This document shows positions 44,780 to 52,900 of a DNA stretch of 64,000 nt, piece after piece. The DNA is from Streptomyces qaidamensis. Lineage in GTDB: Bacteria > Actinomycetota > Actinomycetes > Streptomycetales > Streptomycetaceae. Below the pieces are notes generated by a model, which saw only the letters and a list, made by a program, of their open reading frames with translations, ran no database searches and was not told where the DNA came from. The stretch is from contig NZ_CP015098.1 of assembly GCF_001611795.1 (NCBI RefSeq), positions 62,001 to 126,000 of the forward strand, given 5' to 3'. The translations under genes and the position numbers were made by a program. Position 1 is the first letter of the stretch; every line of letters starts with the position of its first letter.

Positions 44780-45209
44780 AGGGTTCGCGTGAGGAGCAGC
44801 AGACCGATGCCGCAGGGCGCCACGGTAGCGGCGAGGCGCCGTGCTGGCAGGGTGCCACGCCGTGTTCCCGTCGCGCTTGCCGAGTGGGGGGGGGGGGCGC
44901 CGGAGCGTTGGAGTCGGTGGCACTCGGAGCAGTGTGAGACCTTGGAGGGGAGGCACGAGGGCTCCTGGCGGAGTCGTTCGTGCCACGGGCTGCCGCGGCA
45001 CAGGCATGCCGCGGCGCAGGGCCTCGCGGGTGAGGGCGCGGCGAACATGTCGTAGCCCTTGAGGAAGGCGATGGTCTGCAGGGGGTGACGCGCAGGATCT
45101 CGCCCTTGATGACACGGCGGGTGGTAGTGCTGGGAAGCTCCCCGATGGTGGACTCGCGGAACCATGTAGCCAAGCAAGCTGGTTTCGAACGGAGCGATGT
45201 CCGCGGCAA
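44780..45209 (-). pseudogene. Frameshifted gene with cysteine motif upstream of the 335-residue protein
   Basis: One frame gives ACLATWFRESTIGELPSTTT then RRVIKGEILRVTP. A one-base deletion in a C run near 45085 shifts to LQTIAFLKGYDMFAA, then PWHERLRQEPSCLPSKVSHC and SECHRLQRSG. A G tract of about 12 bases at 44886-44897 follows, after which coding sense is lost. The CxxC and surrounding residues suggest a small zinc-binding protein. Both breaks sit at homopolymers, so slippage or sequence error could be responsible. Confidence 0.4.
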
Positions 45210-45379
45210 TAGTCCGATCGCCTGAATCTGGCGTCACAGCAGGCCAGCCATGCGTCCACCTGGGTACCGATCTCACCGAACTGAGGAGGTCCGGTGGCGC
45301 AGTTCGGCCCAATGCTGAGAACCATCCACGCGGTGCAGCGAGGGGACTTCCCCTCACAGTTCCGCCGGCGCCTCGCGAA

Positions 45380-45475
45380 CAGGAGCACTGGCGACGCGGC
45401 GTGGAGGCAGCCGTCATCTACGCCCGCGAGCACGGCGACCTGCGGGTGCCCTTCACATTCGCGTGCCGGCCGGGG
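45380..45475 (+). pseudogene. Helicase-associated domain remnant
   Basis: The frame reads EHWRRGVEAAVIYAREHGDL then RVPFTFACRPG. This is the start pattern of an HA repeat (W..GV.AA..YA..HG.LRVP). No start or further repeats remain; sequence then passes into an insertion sequence. Confidence 0.5.
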
Positions 45476-45531
45476 AGGAAGCGGAGGCGGCAGGGTGGCC
45501 AGCCTCGCTCGCCTCCTTCCTCCCTACCTAA

Positions 45532-46394
45532 GGGTGTTGCACAAGGCTCGGTGTGGGCGAGGCTGAGTGCCGACTGACGTGCTGTTTCACCCGGCTAGGG
45601 CGAGGTTGTGCATAGTGGCGACGGCCTGGACGGCGTGATGGAGGCCGTCGCCCCTTTGGCGGCAGTCGCGGAGGATCTTCCAGTTCTTCATCCGTGCAAA
45701 GATGTGCTCGACGCGGGCACGCACGCGCCGGTGTTCGGCGTTGTCCTCCTCCTGGCCGCGCAGGAGGGGGCGGCCGGCTCTCCTGCGGTGCGGGACGATC
45801 AGCCCGGTGCCCAGGTAAGCGCCGTCCGCGATCACCGTCGTGCCTGCCGCGATGGCGGGCAGGTCGGACTCCCGCCAGACATGCGCATCCGCCTTGTTCC
45901 GGGCGCCGGTCGGGCTGATGCCACTACCAGCGGGTGTCGGCATCGATGATGACCTGCACGTTCGCGGAGAACCGGTAGTTGCGCGAGGAGGCGCCGACCG
46001 TTCGGTCGCGAACCGGGACCAAGGTGCCGTCCACGATCCATAACCGTTCCACGCCCGCCGCCGGCCTCGGCACCGGCTCCAGTGCAAGCAACGGTCGCAG
46101 ACGCTGGATGACGCGGCAGACGGTGGCCGGCGAGCACCCGAAGAGCGGTGCGAGCTGCCGCATCGTGAGGTTCGTGCGGTAATACACGGCCACCAGCAGC
46201 ACCCACTCGGCCAACGGAAGGCACCACGGCCGACCACCACCAGGACCGTTGCCGCCCCGTTCCCGCACCGCGCGAAGCAGCTTCTCAAACCGCCCTATCC
46301 GCAACCCGGTGAACGTCTCCACCCACACCGGCTCAGCCCTCAACACCCCACCCATACAGGCAAAATGCCCGCCACCAAGCCTTCTGCAACACCC
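45532..46394 (-). mobile_element. IS5-family element with frameshifted transposase
   Basis: Inverted repeats gggtgttgcacaaggct (45532-45548) and the complement agccttctgcaacaccc (46378-46394) differ at two positions and bound a 0.86-kb element. A short TAA/TTA duplication may flank it. Right next to it, agggctgtcccgcaattc (46399-46416) looks like the solo end of another insertion sequence. Confidence 0.8.
45587..46355 (-). pseudogene. IS5-family (DDE_Tnp_4-type) transposase, frameshifted
   Basis: The first frame runs from 46355 through FTGLRIGRFEKLLRAVRERG, LPLAEWVLLVAVYYRTNLTM and LWIVDGTLVPVRDR to VQVIIDADTRW and stops near 45924. The rest (NKADAHVWRESDLPAIAAGT, VIADGAYLGTGLIVPHRR, RARVEHIFARMKNWKIL) is in another frame ending at 45587. 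One shift at about 45930 splits it between the catalytic Asp residues. Confidence 0.82.
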
Positions 46395-46422
46395 CTTAAG
46401 GGCTGTCCCGCAATTCGCGTGG

Positions 46423-47106
46423 CTATGCGTTCGGGTTAATCCAGATTGACTGGAAGTTCCGCGCGGCGAAGGTCGAAGGAAAACCGACCCACTGGTCCGC
46501 CGTCTTCAGAGGGTAGTCGGTGTCAACCACAAGGAAGTCGCCGCTGCGTGTCACGCGAATGTAATGATCACCTTTAAATATGTAGCCCTTTCCGTTCATG
46601 AAGACGCCGTCGTCGAGATGTGAGCTGAAGTTTTCCCTGGCGCCGGAGCCGAAGCTCGCTGACGCGAGATCGGGCAAGAGGGTAGCGATTTTTCCTGGCC
46701 CGACGATAACCGTCTCAGCGCCCTTTTCTTCACCGAAGAGCAGACACTGATCGTCTTTGAAAAACCAGGCCGAGCCGTCGCCCAGTTCCAGTGCGGCGTC
46801 GATATACTCGTCGAAGCCGGTACCCTCGAATCCGTCCCAATGATCCTTCGTCAGTTTCGGAGTCCCGGTGATGTCGTTGGCCTGGATATCGTATTTGGCG
46901 TACTTCTCTCCCTTGAAAAAGTAGACGTGTCCGTTAGGCCAGTTCACAGCCGCGTCGATGTCAGCATCGAATCCGTAGTGAACGGTGTGACCCCAGTTGG
47001 CACCGATGGACCTCACGTAGTCGACCCCGTCTGGGGGCGGCCCTGGGGGAGACACGTTGTATCGCGCATATTTCCCATGCTTGGTGAAATAGACTTTCAC
47101 GGCCAT
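46423..47106 (-). CDS. Hemopexin-repeat protein
   Basis: A 227-residue protein built of four hemopexin-like beta-propeller repeats (for example VNWPNGHVYFFKGEKYAKYD, LELGDGSAWFFKDDQCLLFG, FMNGKGYIFKGDHYIRVTRS). There is no signal peptide, so it is probably cytosolic or released by lysis. Codon use is less GC-biased than the neighbours, suggesting recent transfer. Such propellers bind ligands or proteins; small actinobacterial members are uncharacterised. A SARP-like regulator is the next gene upstream on the same strand. Confidence 0.82.
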   Translation of the reverse strand: MAVKVYFTKHGKYARYNVSPPGPPPDGVDYVRSIGANWGHTVHYGFDADIDAAVNWPNGHVYFFKGEKYAKYDIQANDITGTPKLTKDHWDGFEGTGFDEYIDAALELGDGSAWFFKDDQCLLFGEEKGAETVIVGPGKIATLLPDLASASFGSGARENFSSHLDDGVFMNGKGYIFKGDHYIRVTRSGDFLVVDTDYPLKTADQWVGFPSTFAARNFQSIWINPNA

Positions 47107-47312
47107 GGTGCATCTCCTGGATGACGGGAGAAGATTGTACAGACTTTGACGAGATTCGGGCCGAAGTTGAGGCAGTTGTCCAACGGTCGTGGCCCCGGCC
47201 GGATTTCGTCTGATTGGACCTCCTCATATCCACTGTGCATCAGCCTAGGCGAGGTGTCGAACGCAGAATCATGAACTGTGACGCCTCTGATGGAACGCAA
47301 CATGAGGTGATG
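47107..47312. promoter_or_regulatory. Spacer between regulator and hemopexin genes
   Basis: About 205 bases, comparatively AT-rich, between the SARP-like gene and the hemopexin gene. It likely carries the hemopexin promoter, but I cannot point to a specific operator repeat. Confidence 0.35.
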
Positions 47313-48032
47313 TCACAACTGTGTTGTAGTCAGGTTCCGTACGAGCTGCGTCATTTGAGACGATGGTGCGACGTTCAACTCCCGGCTAAGGAAGGCCCTG
47401 TAGTTGTGGTAGCGCTTGAGCGCGCTTGCAACATTGCCCTCCGCGATATGCACCTGTATGACGATGCGGTGCGCGGTCTCCCTTATGGGGTCGATGTTCA
47501 TGGCTGCGACGGCAGCCTGGAGCGCGGGCAGGTACTGATCCGCCTCCTGACACTGCTGGGCTAGGCTCTCAAGGGCGTAGACACGCATTTGGTCCCAGCG
47601 CTCTCGTTCCAATATCAACCAGTCCTCAGCCCAGCCAGGCAGCAACTCCCGGCTGAGGTCGCTGACGCGACAGGCCCAATCGACTGGCACCGGTTGCACC
47701 CGCTCAATCACCTGGCGGGCTGACTCCCAGACACGGTGCAGATCGACATGCACTGCGGGCGAGAGCATCAGGCGCGGACCAACAGTTTCGATCGCGTTCA
47801 CGCAGCCCAAGCGCCGGCCTCGACACAGAGCAGACCGGAGATTTGCTGCCGCCCGGAAGGGGCTGCACTCAGGCCACAGTTGTTCCGCGACAGCGGCTCG
47901 GTGAGCGCCATCGCCATGCAACGCCAGGAACGCCAGCAGGCGCTGAGCTCCCAAGGGAAGGGACATACGACGGCCAGCATTGGTAACTTCGAAGGGCCCC
48001 AGCAGTTCGAGGCACGTGTCATTCCTCGGCAC
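47313..48032 (-). CDS. AfsR/SARP-family regulator with BTAD domain
   Basis: A 239-residue regulator. Residues 1-95 form an OmpR-like winged helix (CLELLGPFEVTNAGRRMSLP, LLAFLALHGDGAHRAAVAEQ, LWPECSPFRAAANLRSALCR). Residues ~100-235 are a bacterial transcriptional activation domain (LERERWDQMRVYALESLAQQ, IQVHIAEGNVASALKRYHNY). SARPs activate by binding direct repeats near the -35 of their targets. The adjacent hemopexin gene is the natural candidate target. The start codon is uncertain within a few codons. Confidence 0.85.
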   Translation of the reverse strand: MPRNDTCLELLGPFEVTNAGRRMSLPLGAQRLLAFLALHGDGAHRAAVAEQLWPECSPFRAAANLRSALCRGRRLGCVNAIETVGPRLMLSPAVHVDLHRVWESARQVIERVQPVPVDWACRVSDLSRELLPGWAEDWLILERERWDQMRVYALESLAQQCQEADQYLPALQAAVAAMNIDPIRETAHRIVIQVHIAEGNVASALKRYHNYRAFLSRELNVAPSSQMTQLVRNLTTTQL

Positions 48033-48408
48033 ATCTCTACTGTGCAGTCAGCGCATGACCTACGCACCCGCTGTTCGTCTATGTCGGGGTGATCGACATC
48101 CCTCTGGCCAGCATCAACGTCGAGGAAACGACTGAGAGACGCGGCCGGGACGTGACCTCAACGCTGCGGGGCACACCGATGCGAGGCGTGCGGGGGAGTA
48201 TTAGTACGACCGACTCCTCCAGCGATAAGAGAGGGTCGTTCCTGGAGGTGCACTCGGTCCTGCGGGACCTTGTGCGACCCGATCAGGCCATCGGTGACCC
48301 CCAGGAATACTTTGCCGTTCTCGACGAACCGGTGAGCCTCTAATCCCTGGTTGATCGGACTTGGCCGCCCGATTCCTGATTGGGAGTCAAATCAGAAAGG
48401 ATCGAAAA
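48033..48408. other. Divergent intergenic region
   Basis: About 375 bases between the SARP-like regulator (minus) and the 130-residue protein (plus). An 84-codon plus-strand frame at 48089-48340 has no recognisable features and no ribosome binding site, so it is not called. Promoters for both flanking genes are expected here. Confidence 0.4.
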
Positions 48409-48801
48409 ATGGTCGCCACACAACCTGAAGTATCGGCAGCACGTGACGTCGAGGCGTACGACTACGTCACCAAGCTCGTGAGCTCGACGTTTCAAGAAGC
48501 GATCAGGACTGTCCTCCGTGAGCTCCAGGACCCGAACACCTTCCACGCAGCAGTCACGCGCCTGACGGAATCCCAAGGTGATGCACCGGACCCCGTGGCC
48601 GAACCGGAGCAGCTTTACCGCGGATTCTGGAATGTGGCCAACGGCCTCACCACCGAACTCTGCTGGCACAACAGCATCGGACGGCCTATCCTCTCGCACG
48701 CGGTCGTGGAGCACTTCGCACCCGCAAAGTCGGAAGGCCTTAGCCCAATGTTCGAATTCGGATTCGGCGGCTTTGGACTGAACGTCGGCCTGAAGTTCTA
48801 G
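48409..48801 (+). CDS. Hypothetical protein, 130 residues
   Basis: ATG at 48409 (MVATQPEVSAARD) has AAAGGA 8 bases upstream. The protein is acidic and helical in its first half (AYDYVTKLVSSTFQEAIRTV), with WNVANGLTTELCWHNSIGRP and a C-terminal glycine/phenylalanine-rich tail (FEFGFGGFGLNVGLKF). I do not recognise the family. The tail could be a beta-type or membrane-interacting end. A strong hairpin follows the stop, supporting a genuine single-gene transcript. Confidence 0.6.
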   Translation: MVATQPEVSAARDVEAYDYVTKLVSSTFQEAIRTVLRELQDPNTFHAAVTRLTESQGDAPDPVAEPEQLYRGFWNVANGLTTELCWHNSIGRPILSHAVVEHFAPAKSEGLSPMFEFGFGGFGLNVGLKF

Positions 48802-48815
48802 CTGGCGGGTCCCCA

Positions 48816-48850
48816 GTGCTGCGGCTGGCTCTCTCGGCCAGCCGCAGCAC
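48816..48850 (+). terminator. Strong hairpin terminator
   Basis: gtgctgcggctggc (48816-48829) pairs perfectly with gccagccgcagcac (48837-48850) around a 7-base loop, 15 bases after the stop of the 130-residue gene. Confidence 0.8.
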
Positions 48851-48955
48851 AGTTCTACATACTGGCTCACCTCGTAACCGAGTCCAGCCCTCCCGGCCCG
48901 GCAATGCCTTGCGGCCCGGATACCGGAACCTGCGCTCATGCTTCGGCAGCAGCGG

Positions 48956-49263
48956 CTACAGGCGACCCCACACTGGCCAGCCGGAGACCACCGGTCTATC
49001 CGCACCCAGCGGGATGGCGGCGGCGGTGATGTCCTGCTCCTCCGTCCAGTTCAGCAGCACGGACCTGATGTACAGGCTGGTCTCGCTGGATACCTCGAAC
49101 GCCTTTCGCGCGAGGGTGGAGGTGTGCTCGAGTCCAGCACGTGGGCGAAGTGGAAGGCGCAATCGGCGTACAGCTTAGTGGTGAGCTGGTGGCCGCCCCC
49201 GCACAGCCACACACCACACCAGTACTTCTCGCCGGCATGAAGGGAGGGCACGGACGTCGTCTC
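48956..49263 (-). pseudogene. Frameshifted gene, possibly CoiA-like
   Basis: One minus-strand frame gives SLHAGEKYWCGVWLCGGGHQ, LTTKLYADCAFHFAHVLD. After a shift near 49135 another gives LEHTSTLARKAFEVSSETSL, YIRSVLLNWTEEQDITAAAI and stops at 48956. The C-G-x-LTTK...FHFAH pattern is reminiscent of competence CoiA-like proteins, but this is a weak resemblance. It lacks a good start. Confidence 0.3.
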
Positions 49264-49548
49264 ATGGTTGCTGCGTACGACGCTAATCGGAAGCGATGCG
49301 CAATGGGGAGGGGCCCCCGATGGACGGCCGGCCTCGGTCAGACACCGACGAGGCATCGGGAGGCGGCGTGGCTGTCGGGTGCGGCGCCACGGGGGGTGCG
49401 CCGCACCCTGCGGCCAGGGTAGCGGCCGGGCGGCTCCGGGCGGGCCCATTCCGCTCAACCACAAGGTGGGCCAGCCCAGTCTCTCGAAACAAACCGCTGA
49501 ACTGCTTGCACTGGTCCTCCGCTGTCCCCCTTCCCGCAGGAGTGCACC

Positions 49549-50262
49549 ATGCTCCACCGACCCGCACAGTTGGTGACGAGTGTTATCACGGTGGCCGCGG
49601 TGGCCGCTGGCTCGCTCGCTGCCACATCGCCGGCCCGCGGTGCCTCGAAGTCCTCCCAATGCGCCCAGGTCCACGTTCTCGCCGCACGGGGCTCGACCGA
49701 GCCTCCCGGGCTCGGTGCGATCCAGAGCCTGGTTGATCTGATCAAGAACCACAGCGACCAGACTGTCAGCAGCAACGCGATCGACTACCCCGCTCTTCTC
49801 TTCCCCTATCGGTGGAGCTCGGCCTCGGGTACCGCTGCCGTCAAGCAACAAGTCACCGACCAGGTCGAGAAGTGCCCGCGGCAGAAGATCGTCCTGGTCG
49901 GGTACTCCCAGGGCGCCCACATCATCGGTGACGCTCTCGGCGGAGGGGGTGGCGGAAATCTCGGACCGGAAACCCCGCCGCTCGACGCCTCGATCGGCGA
50001 CCACGTCACCGCTGTGATCCAGATGGGCGACCCCCGGTACACAACGGGGAAGCCGTATAACGTCGGCACCGCGCAACGGGACGGCGTCTTCCCCCGACTG
50101 CCACACCAATCCCTGTCGGCCTACGCCGACAAGACCCGGTCCTACTGCGACAACAACGACCAGTACTGCGCCAGCGGCTACAGCCTCCAGGTCCATCTCA
50201 GCTACCTCGACCGGTACAGCACTGACGCTCTTGGATTCGTCCTTCGCAAAATCGGCGGTTGA
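49549..50262 (+). CDS. Secreted cutinase-family esterase
   Basis: A 237-residue alpha/beta-hydrolase with a Sec-type signal peptide (residues 1-31: short basic start, hydrophobic SVITVAAVAAGSLAA, then ATSPARGA). The catalytic triad is visible as Ser120 (VLVGYSQGAH), Asp204 (CDNNDQYC) and His216 (LQVHLSY). Four cysteines (C38, C109, C200, C207) can form the two family disulfides. Cutinases hydrolyse cutin and other esters outside the cell. The start is ATG 49549 after a G-rich site. It stands alone and has no obvious link to the mobile elements around it. Confidence 0.9.
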   Translation: MLHRPAQLVTSVITVAAVAAGSLAATSPARGASKSSQCAQVHVLAARGSTEPPGLGAIQSLVDLIKNHSDQTVSSNAIDYPALLFPYRWSSASGTAAVKQQVTDQVEKCPRQKIVLVGYSQGAHIIGDALGGGGGGNLGPETPPLDASIGDHVTAVIQMGDPRYTTGKPYNVGTAQRDGVFPRLPHQSLSAYADKTRSYCDNNDQYCASGYSLQVHLSYLDRYSTDALGFVLRKIGG

Positions 50263-50298
50263 CAGGTCCCGCAAAGGCCCGATTGCCTACGTGCGACA

Positions 50299-50664
50299 CT
50301 ACGCCGTCTCCTCGTAGTTGACGCTCTGGAGCAGGCAGTCGACAGCCTGTGCCCGCAGCGCCGCCAGCTCGGCTTCGTCTGCGGTCAGGCTGCAGCGCAG
50401 CTTGGCGGCTACCCACTCCCCCGCGCAGCGGCAATGCATGTCTGCCGCGGGCGGCAGCCACTGGGCGGGGTCCTGGTCGGCCTTGCTGCGGTTCGAGCGG
50501 GTGGTGACCGCGGCCAGCGACGCCTCCTGGCCCTGGTCGTTGGCGTAGGCCTCACGGCGTTGCGCGCTCCAGGCTCGCCTCAGGACCCACCAACGGGTCG
50601 AGGGGGCTGGCGGCTCCAGAGCAGTGCGCAGCACCGCGTGGAAGCTCTCCAGCGTCTGGGGCAT
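50299..50664 (-). pseudogene. Secreted HNH endonuclease (DUF1524/GmrSD C-terminal type), C-terminal fragment
   Basis: The frame contains AWSAQRREAYANDQGQEASL, AAVTTRSNRSKADQDPAQWL, PPAADMHCRCAGEWVAAKLR and CSLTADEAELAALRAQAV. This matches the C-terminal half of DUF1524-type HNH nucleases (N..NRSKxDxxPxxW then C.Y...W...K). The upstream half with the signal peptide and the first His is missing, so it cannot be a working nuclease. Confidence 0.65.
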
Positions 50665-50990
50665 CCGGTCGTCGTCTCCGGGGTACCCAACGGCCGTCTT
50701 GCCCGCCGCTGAAGCCGCCGGTGCGCTGCTGGCGGCGGGCTCGGGTCTTTGCCGAGCGCCGCACCGCGACCGCGGTCCCGACGGTCGCGCCCCGCGGCCT
50801 CCGTCGACGTCGTCAGCCAGGCCGCCCGCCGCGACTGGGCGGTCATCGGCCTGCGGAGCTAACAGGCCATCTCATTTGGCTCTGCAGAGAGACTCCGACC
50901 CCCGCGCTTGATCAAGAACCTGCTCGCAGACAGACTGCTCTTCATGGGATCAGTGGGCAGAGCGACCAGGTCGCGGATCGGAAAGTGCCG

Positions 50991-51524
50991 ATGAGTGCCG
51001 ACCTGCCCTTCTTCCGTTATCACCCAGATCCCCTCGCGAGCGGGTCCATCCGCGCGTCCACCGAGACGTGCGCCTGCTGCAAGGCCAACAGGGGATGGAT
51101 CTACACGGCCACTTTCTACACTGCTCAGGACGTCAGGGGACGGTTCTGTCCTTGGTGCATCGCAGATGGCAGTGCGGCTGAACGCTTCGCCGGCGACTTC
51201 ACCGACTCCTACGGGCTCGACGGTGTCAGTGAGAACGTCTTGCATGAGGTCACCCGCCGCACCCCTGGCTTCCACGCCTGGCAGGATCCACACTGGCTCG
51301 TCCACTGCCAGGACGCGGCCGCCTTCGTGGGGGAAGTCGGATACGCCGAGCTAGCGGCGCATCCCGAAGCACTCGACCAGTTGCGGAACGACATGCGTCT
51401 CGACGGCTGGCACGACGAAAGCCGACTCGAACACTTCCTGACCAGCCTGGGCCAGGAGGCAACCGCCATGCTCTTCCGCTGCACCGGCTGCGGAGCCCAC
51501 CTCGCCTACACCGACGCCTCCTGA
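50991..51524 (+). CDS. CbrC family (UPF0167) protein
   Basis: A 177-residue protein starting at ATG 50991 with GGAAAG upstream. It has the family pattern LPFFRYHPDPLASGSI, CACCKANRGWIYTATFY, GRFCPWCIADGSAAERFAGD and FHAWQDPHWLVHCQDAAAFV, ending FRCTGCGAHLAYTDAS. Paired cysteines (CxxC, CxxC and CxxC) suggest zinc binding. E. coli CbrC is linked to colicin E2 tolerance; the general function is unclear. It lies inside the inverted-repeat-bounded segment and its end overlaps the readthrough of the dead transposase. Confidence 0.82.
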   Translation: MSADLPFFRYHPDPLASGSIRASTETCACCKANRGWIYTATFYTAQDVRGRFCPWCIADGSAAERFAGDFTDSYGLDGVSENVLHEVTRRTPGFHAWQDPHWLVHCQDAAAFVGEVGYAELAAHPEALDQLRNDMRLDGWHDESRLEHFLTSLGQEATAMLFRCTGCGAHLAYTDAS

Positions 51525-51529
51525 TATCC

Positions 51530-52339
51530 GTCCGTGCTGGTGAGTCTGCGGTAGCAGATGAGGGTGCAGGCGATGCTGGTGAAGGCTAGGAAGTGGCTGG
51601 CTTTGCGTTCATAGCGTCGGTGGAGGCGTCGGCATCCGGCGAGCCAGGCCATGGTGCGTTCGATGGTCCAGCGGTGCCGGCCCAGCCGCTGGCTGGAGTT
51701 CGTGCCCTTGCGGGCAATCCGCGGTGTGATGCGTCGGTCGCGTAACCAGCGCCGCAGGTGGTTGTAGTCGTAGCCCTTGTCGCCGTGGAGCTTGCCGGGC
51801 CTGCGCCGTCGTCGGCCGCGCCGGGAGCGGACCGGCGGGATTCCTTGAACCAGGGGGATCAGGGCCTGGCTGTCATGGACGTTGGCACCCGAGATGCCGA
51901 GGGACAGGGGCAGACCGGTCCGCTCAGTGATCAAGTGGATCTTTGAGCCGTACTTGCCCCGATCCACAGGATTCGGGCCTGTCAGCTCCCCCTTTTGGCC
52001 GTCGGGAGCCACAGCCCACCGGCGGTTCACGGAGTGGTCGAAGACCCGGGTGTGGGCCAAGCTCCACCGCTTGGTCCTCGACGAACTCGGTTCCCGCGGC
52101 GAGCTGGACTGGTCCCGCTGCGCGATCGACTCGGTGAACATGCGGGCCCTGACGAACGATGCGGATGGCAACTGCTGCCACGTTCAACCAGACGTCGCGA
52201 CGAACACGATCGCGGCCAGCACTTCCCGGTCCCCGTGCCGACGCCTGCCACCACCCTGCGGACGGGTCGGCGCCTCCGGCACCACCCGCTGGAACAACTC
52301 CCACAACTCATCCGGCACCAGCCGCTCAACGATCCCCAC
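51530..52339 (-). pseudogene. IS5-family transposase killed by a nonsense codon and an internal inversion
   Basis: The minus strand starts with GTG 52339 (VGIVERLVPDELWELFQRVV) and runs to VFVATSG, then a TGA where Cys is expected, then TWQQLPSASF. The C-terminal part is KGELTGPNPVDRGKYGSKIH to WTIERTMAWLAGCRRLHRRY. The middle of the protein (FWPSGATAHRRFTEWSKTRV, WAKLHRLVLDELGSRGELDW, CAIDSVNMRAL) is encoded on the opposite strand. The 3' end runs without a normal stop into the cbrC-like gene. Confidence 0.85.
51995..52152 (+). other. Inverted internal segment of the transposase gene (~160 bp)
   Basis: Breakpoints lie about 51994-51997 and 52150-52153. Turning this piece around restores an uninterrupted junction on both sides: ASF joins WPSGATAHRRF, and NMRAL joins KKGELTGPNPVD. 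I see no obvious inverted repeat longer than a few bases at the breakpoints. Confidence 0.8.
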
Positions 52340-52369
52340 ATCGACAGACTATCGATCAGGCCAAATGAG

Positions 52370-52567
52370 ATGGCCTGTAAAGGGGACCGCCTGGTCATGC
52401 ATGGCCGAGCCGTCGGCCGGCAGGAGCAGGTCGTAGAGATCATCGAGGTTCTCGGGCCGGACGGAACACCGCCTTACCGCGTGCGCGCCGAAAACGGCCA
52501 CGAGACCATCATGTCCCCTGGGCCAGACACTGTGGTCGACCACCGCAGGACGGCCGACGAAGGCTGA
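52370..52567 (+). CDS. DUF1918 protein with start codon supplied by the IS end
   Basis: A 65-residue protein matching DUF1918: GDRLVMHGRAVGRQEQVVEI, IEVLGPDGTPPYRVRAENGH, ETIMSPGPDTVV. The family's N-terminal residues before GDRL are replaced by MACK, and the ATG at 52370 lies within the 19-bp IS end repeat. It may still be translated from this new start. DUF1918 proteins are small SH3-like beta-barrels of unknown function in actinobacteria. Confidence 0.7.
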   Translation: MACKGDRLVMHGRAVGRQEQVVEIIEVLGPDGTPPYRVRAENGHETIMSPGPDTVVDHRRTADEG

Positions 52568-52601
52568 CAGGCCAAAACCGCACAGACTCTGAGCTTGTCG
52601 T

Positions 52602-52868
52602 TTAACCTCGGCTCTCGATGAGACGGGCGAGTGATTCTGTGGGCCAGCAGAGCCACTGCAGAACTGGGTTGGTGACCACGAAGTAGTGGGCGCTGACCCG
52701 ACCTCGCTCCTTGTCCAGGATCTGCGGGGCCTCATCGCGGTAGACGTAGCGGAGATAGCGGCGGCGGATCGGTGCTCCTGCTATCAGCAGCACTGGTGAG
52801 GCGACAAGGACGGCCAGCTGGACCAGGACTTTCACGACTGTGAGCTTGGCTCTCTCCTCATAGCGCAT
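52602..52868 (-). CDS. Small membrane protein inside the IS element
   Basis: An 88-residue frame from ATG 52868 (MRYEERAKLTVVKVLVQLAV) with one hydrophobic segment (VLVQLAVLVASPVLLIAGAP) and a basic region (RRRYLRYVYRDEAP). It ends within the left inverted repeat. No strong ribosome binding site is seen. It lies downstream of the transposase on the same strand and may be a passenger or a chance frame. Confidence 0.35.
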   Translation of the reverse strand: MRYEERAKLTVVKVLVQLAVLVASPVLLIAGAPIRRRYLRYVYRDEAPQILDKERGRVSAHYFVVTNPVLQWLCWPTESLARLIESRG

Positions 52869-52900
52869 GCGCTCAGTGTGCTGGCCCTCTGTGTCACTCG

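Larger units (their letters stand above)
50862..52378. mobile_element. Segment bounded by 19-bp perfect inverted repeats, carrying cbrC-like gene and a dead transposase
   Basis: acaggccatctcatttggc at 50862-50880 has a perfect inverted partner at 52360-52378. The right copy is the natural start end of an IS5-family transposase gene. The left copy lies 0.65 kb beyond the point where the transposase gene is truncated, with the CbrC-family gene in between. The structure is that of an IS that has acquired a passenger gene, or of two IS ends left after deletion. Confidence 0.6.

Noticed and set aside
48089..48343. An 84-codon plus-strand frame between the SARP regulator and the 130-residue protein
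   Set aside because: No ribosome binding site and no recognisable features; probably chance in a promoter region.
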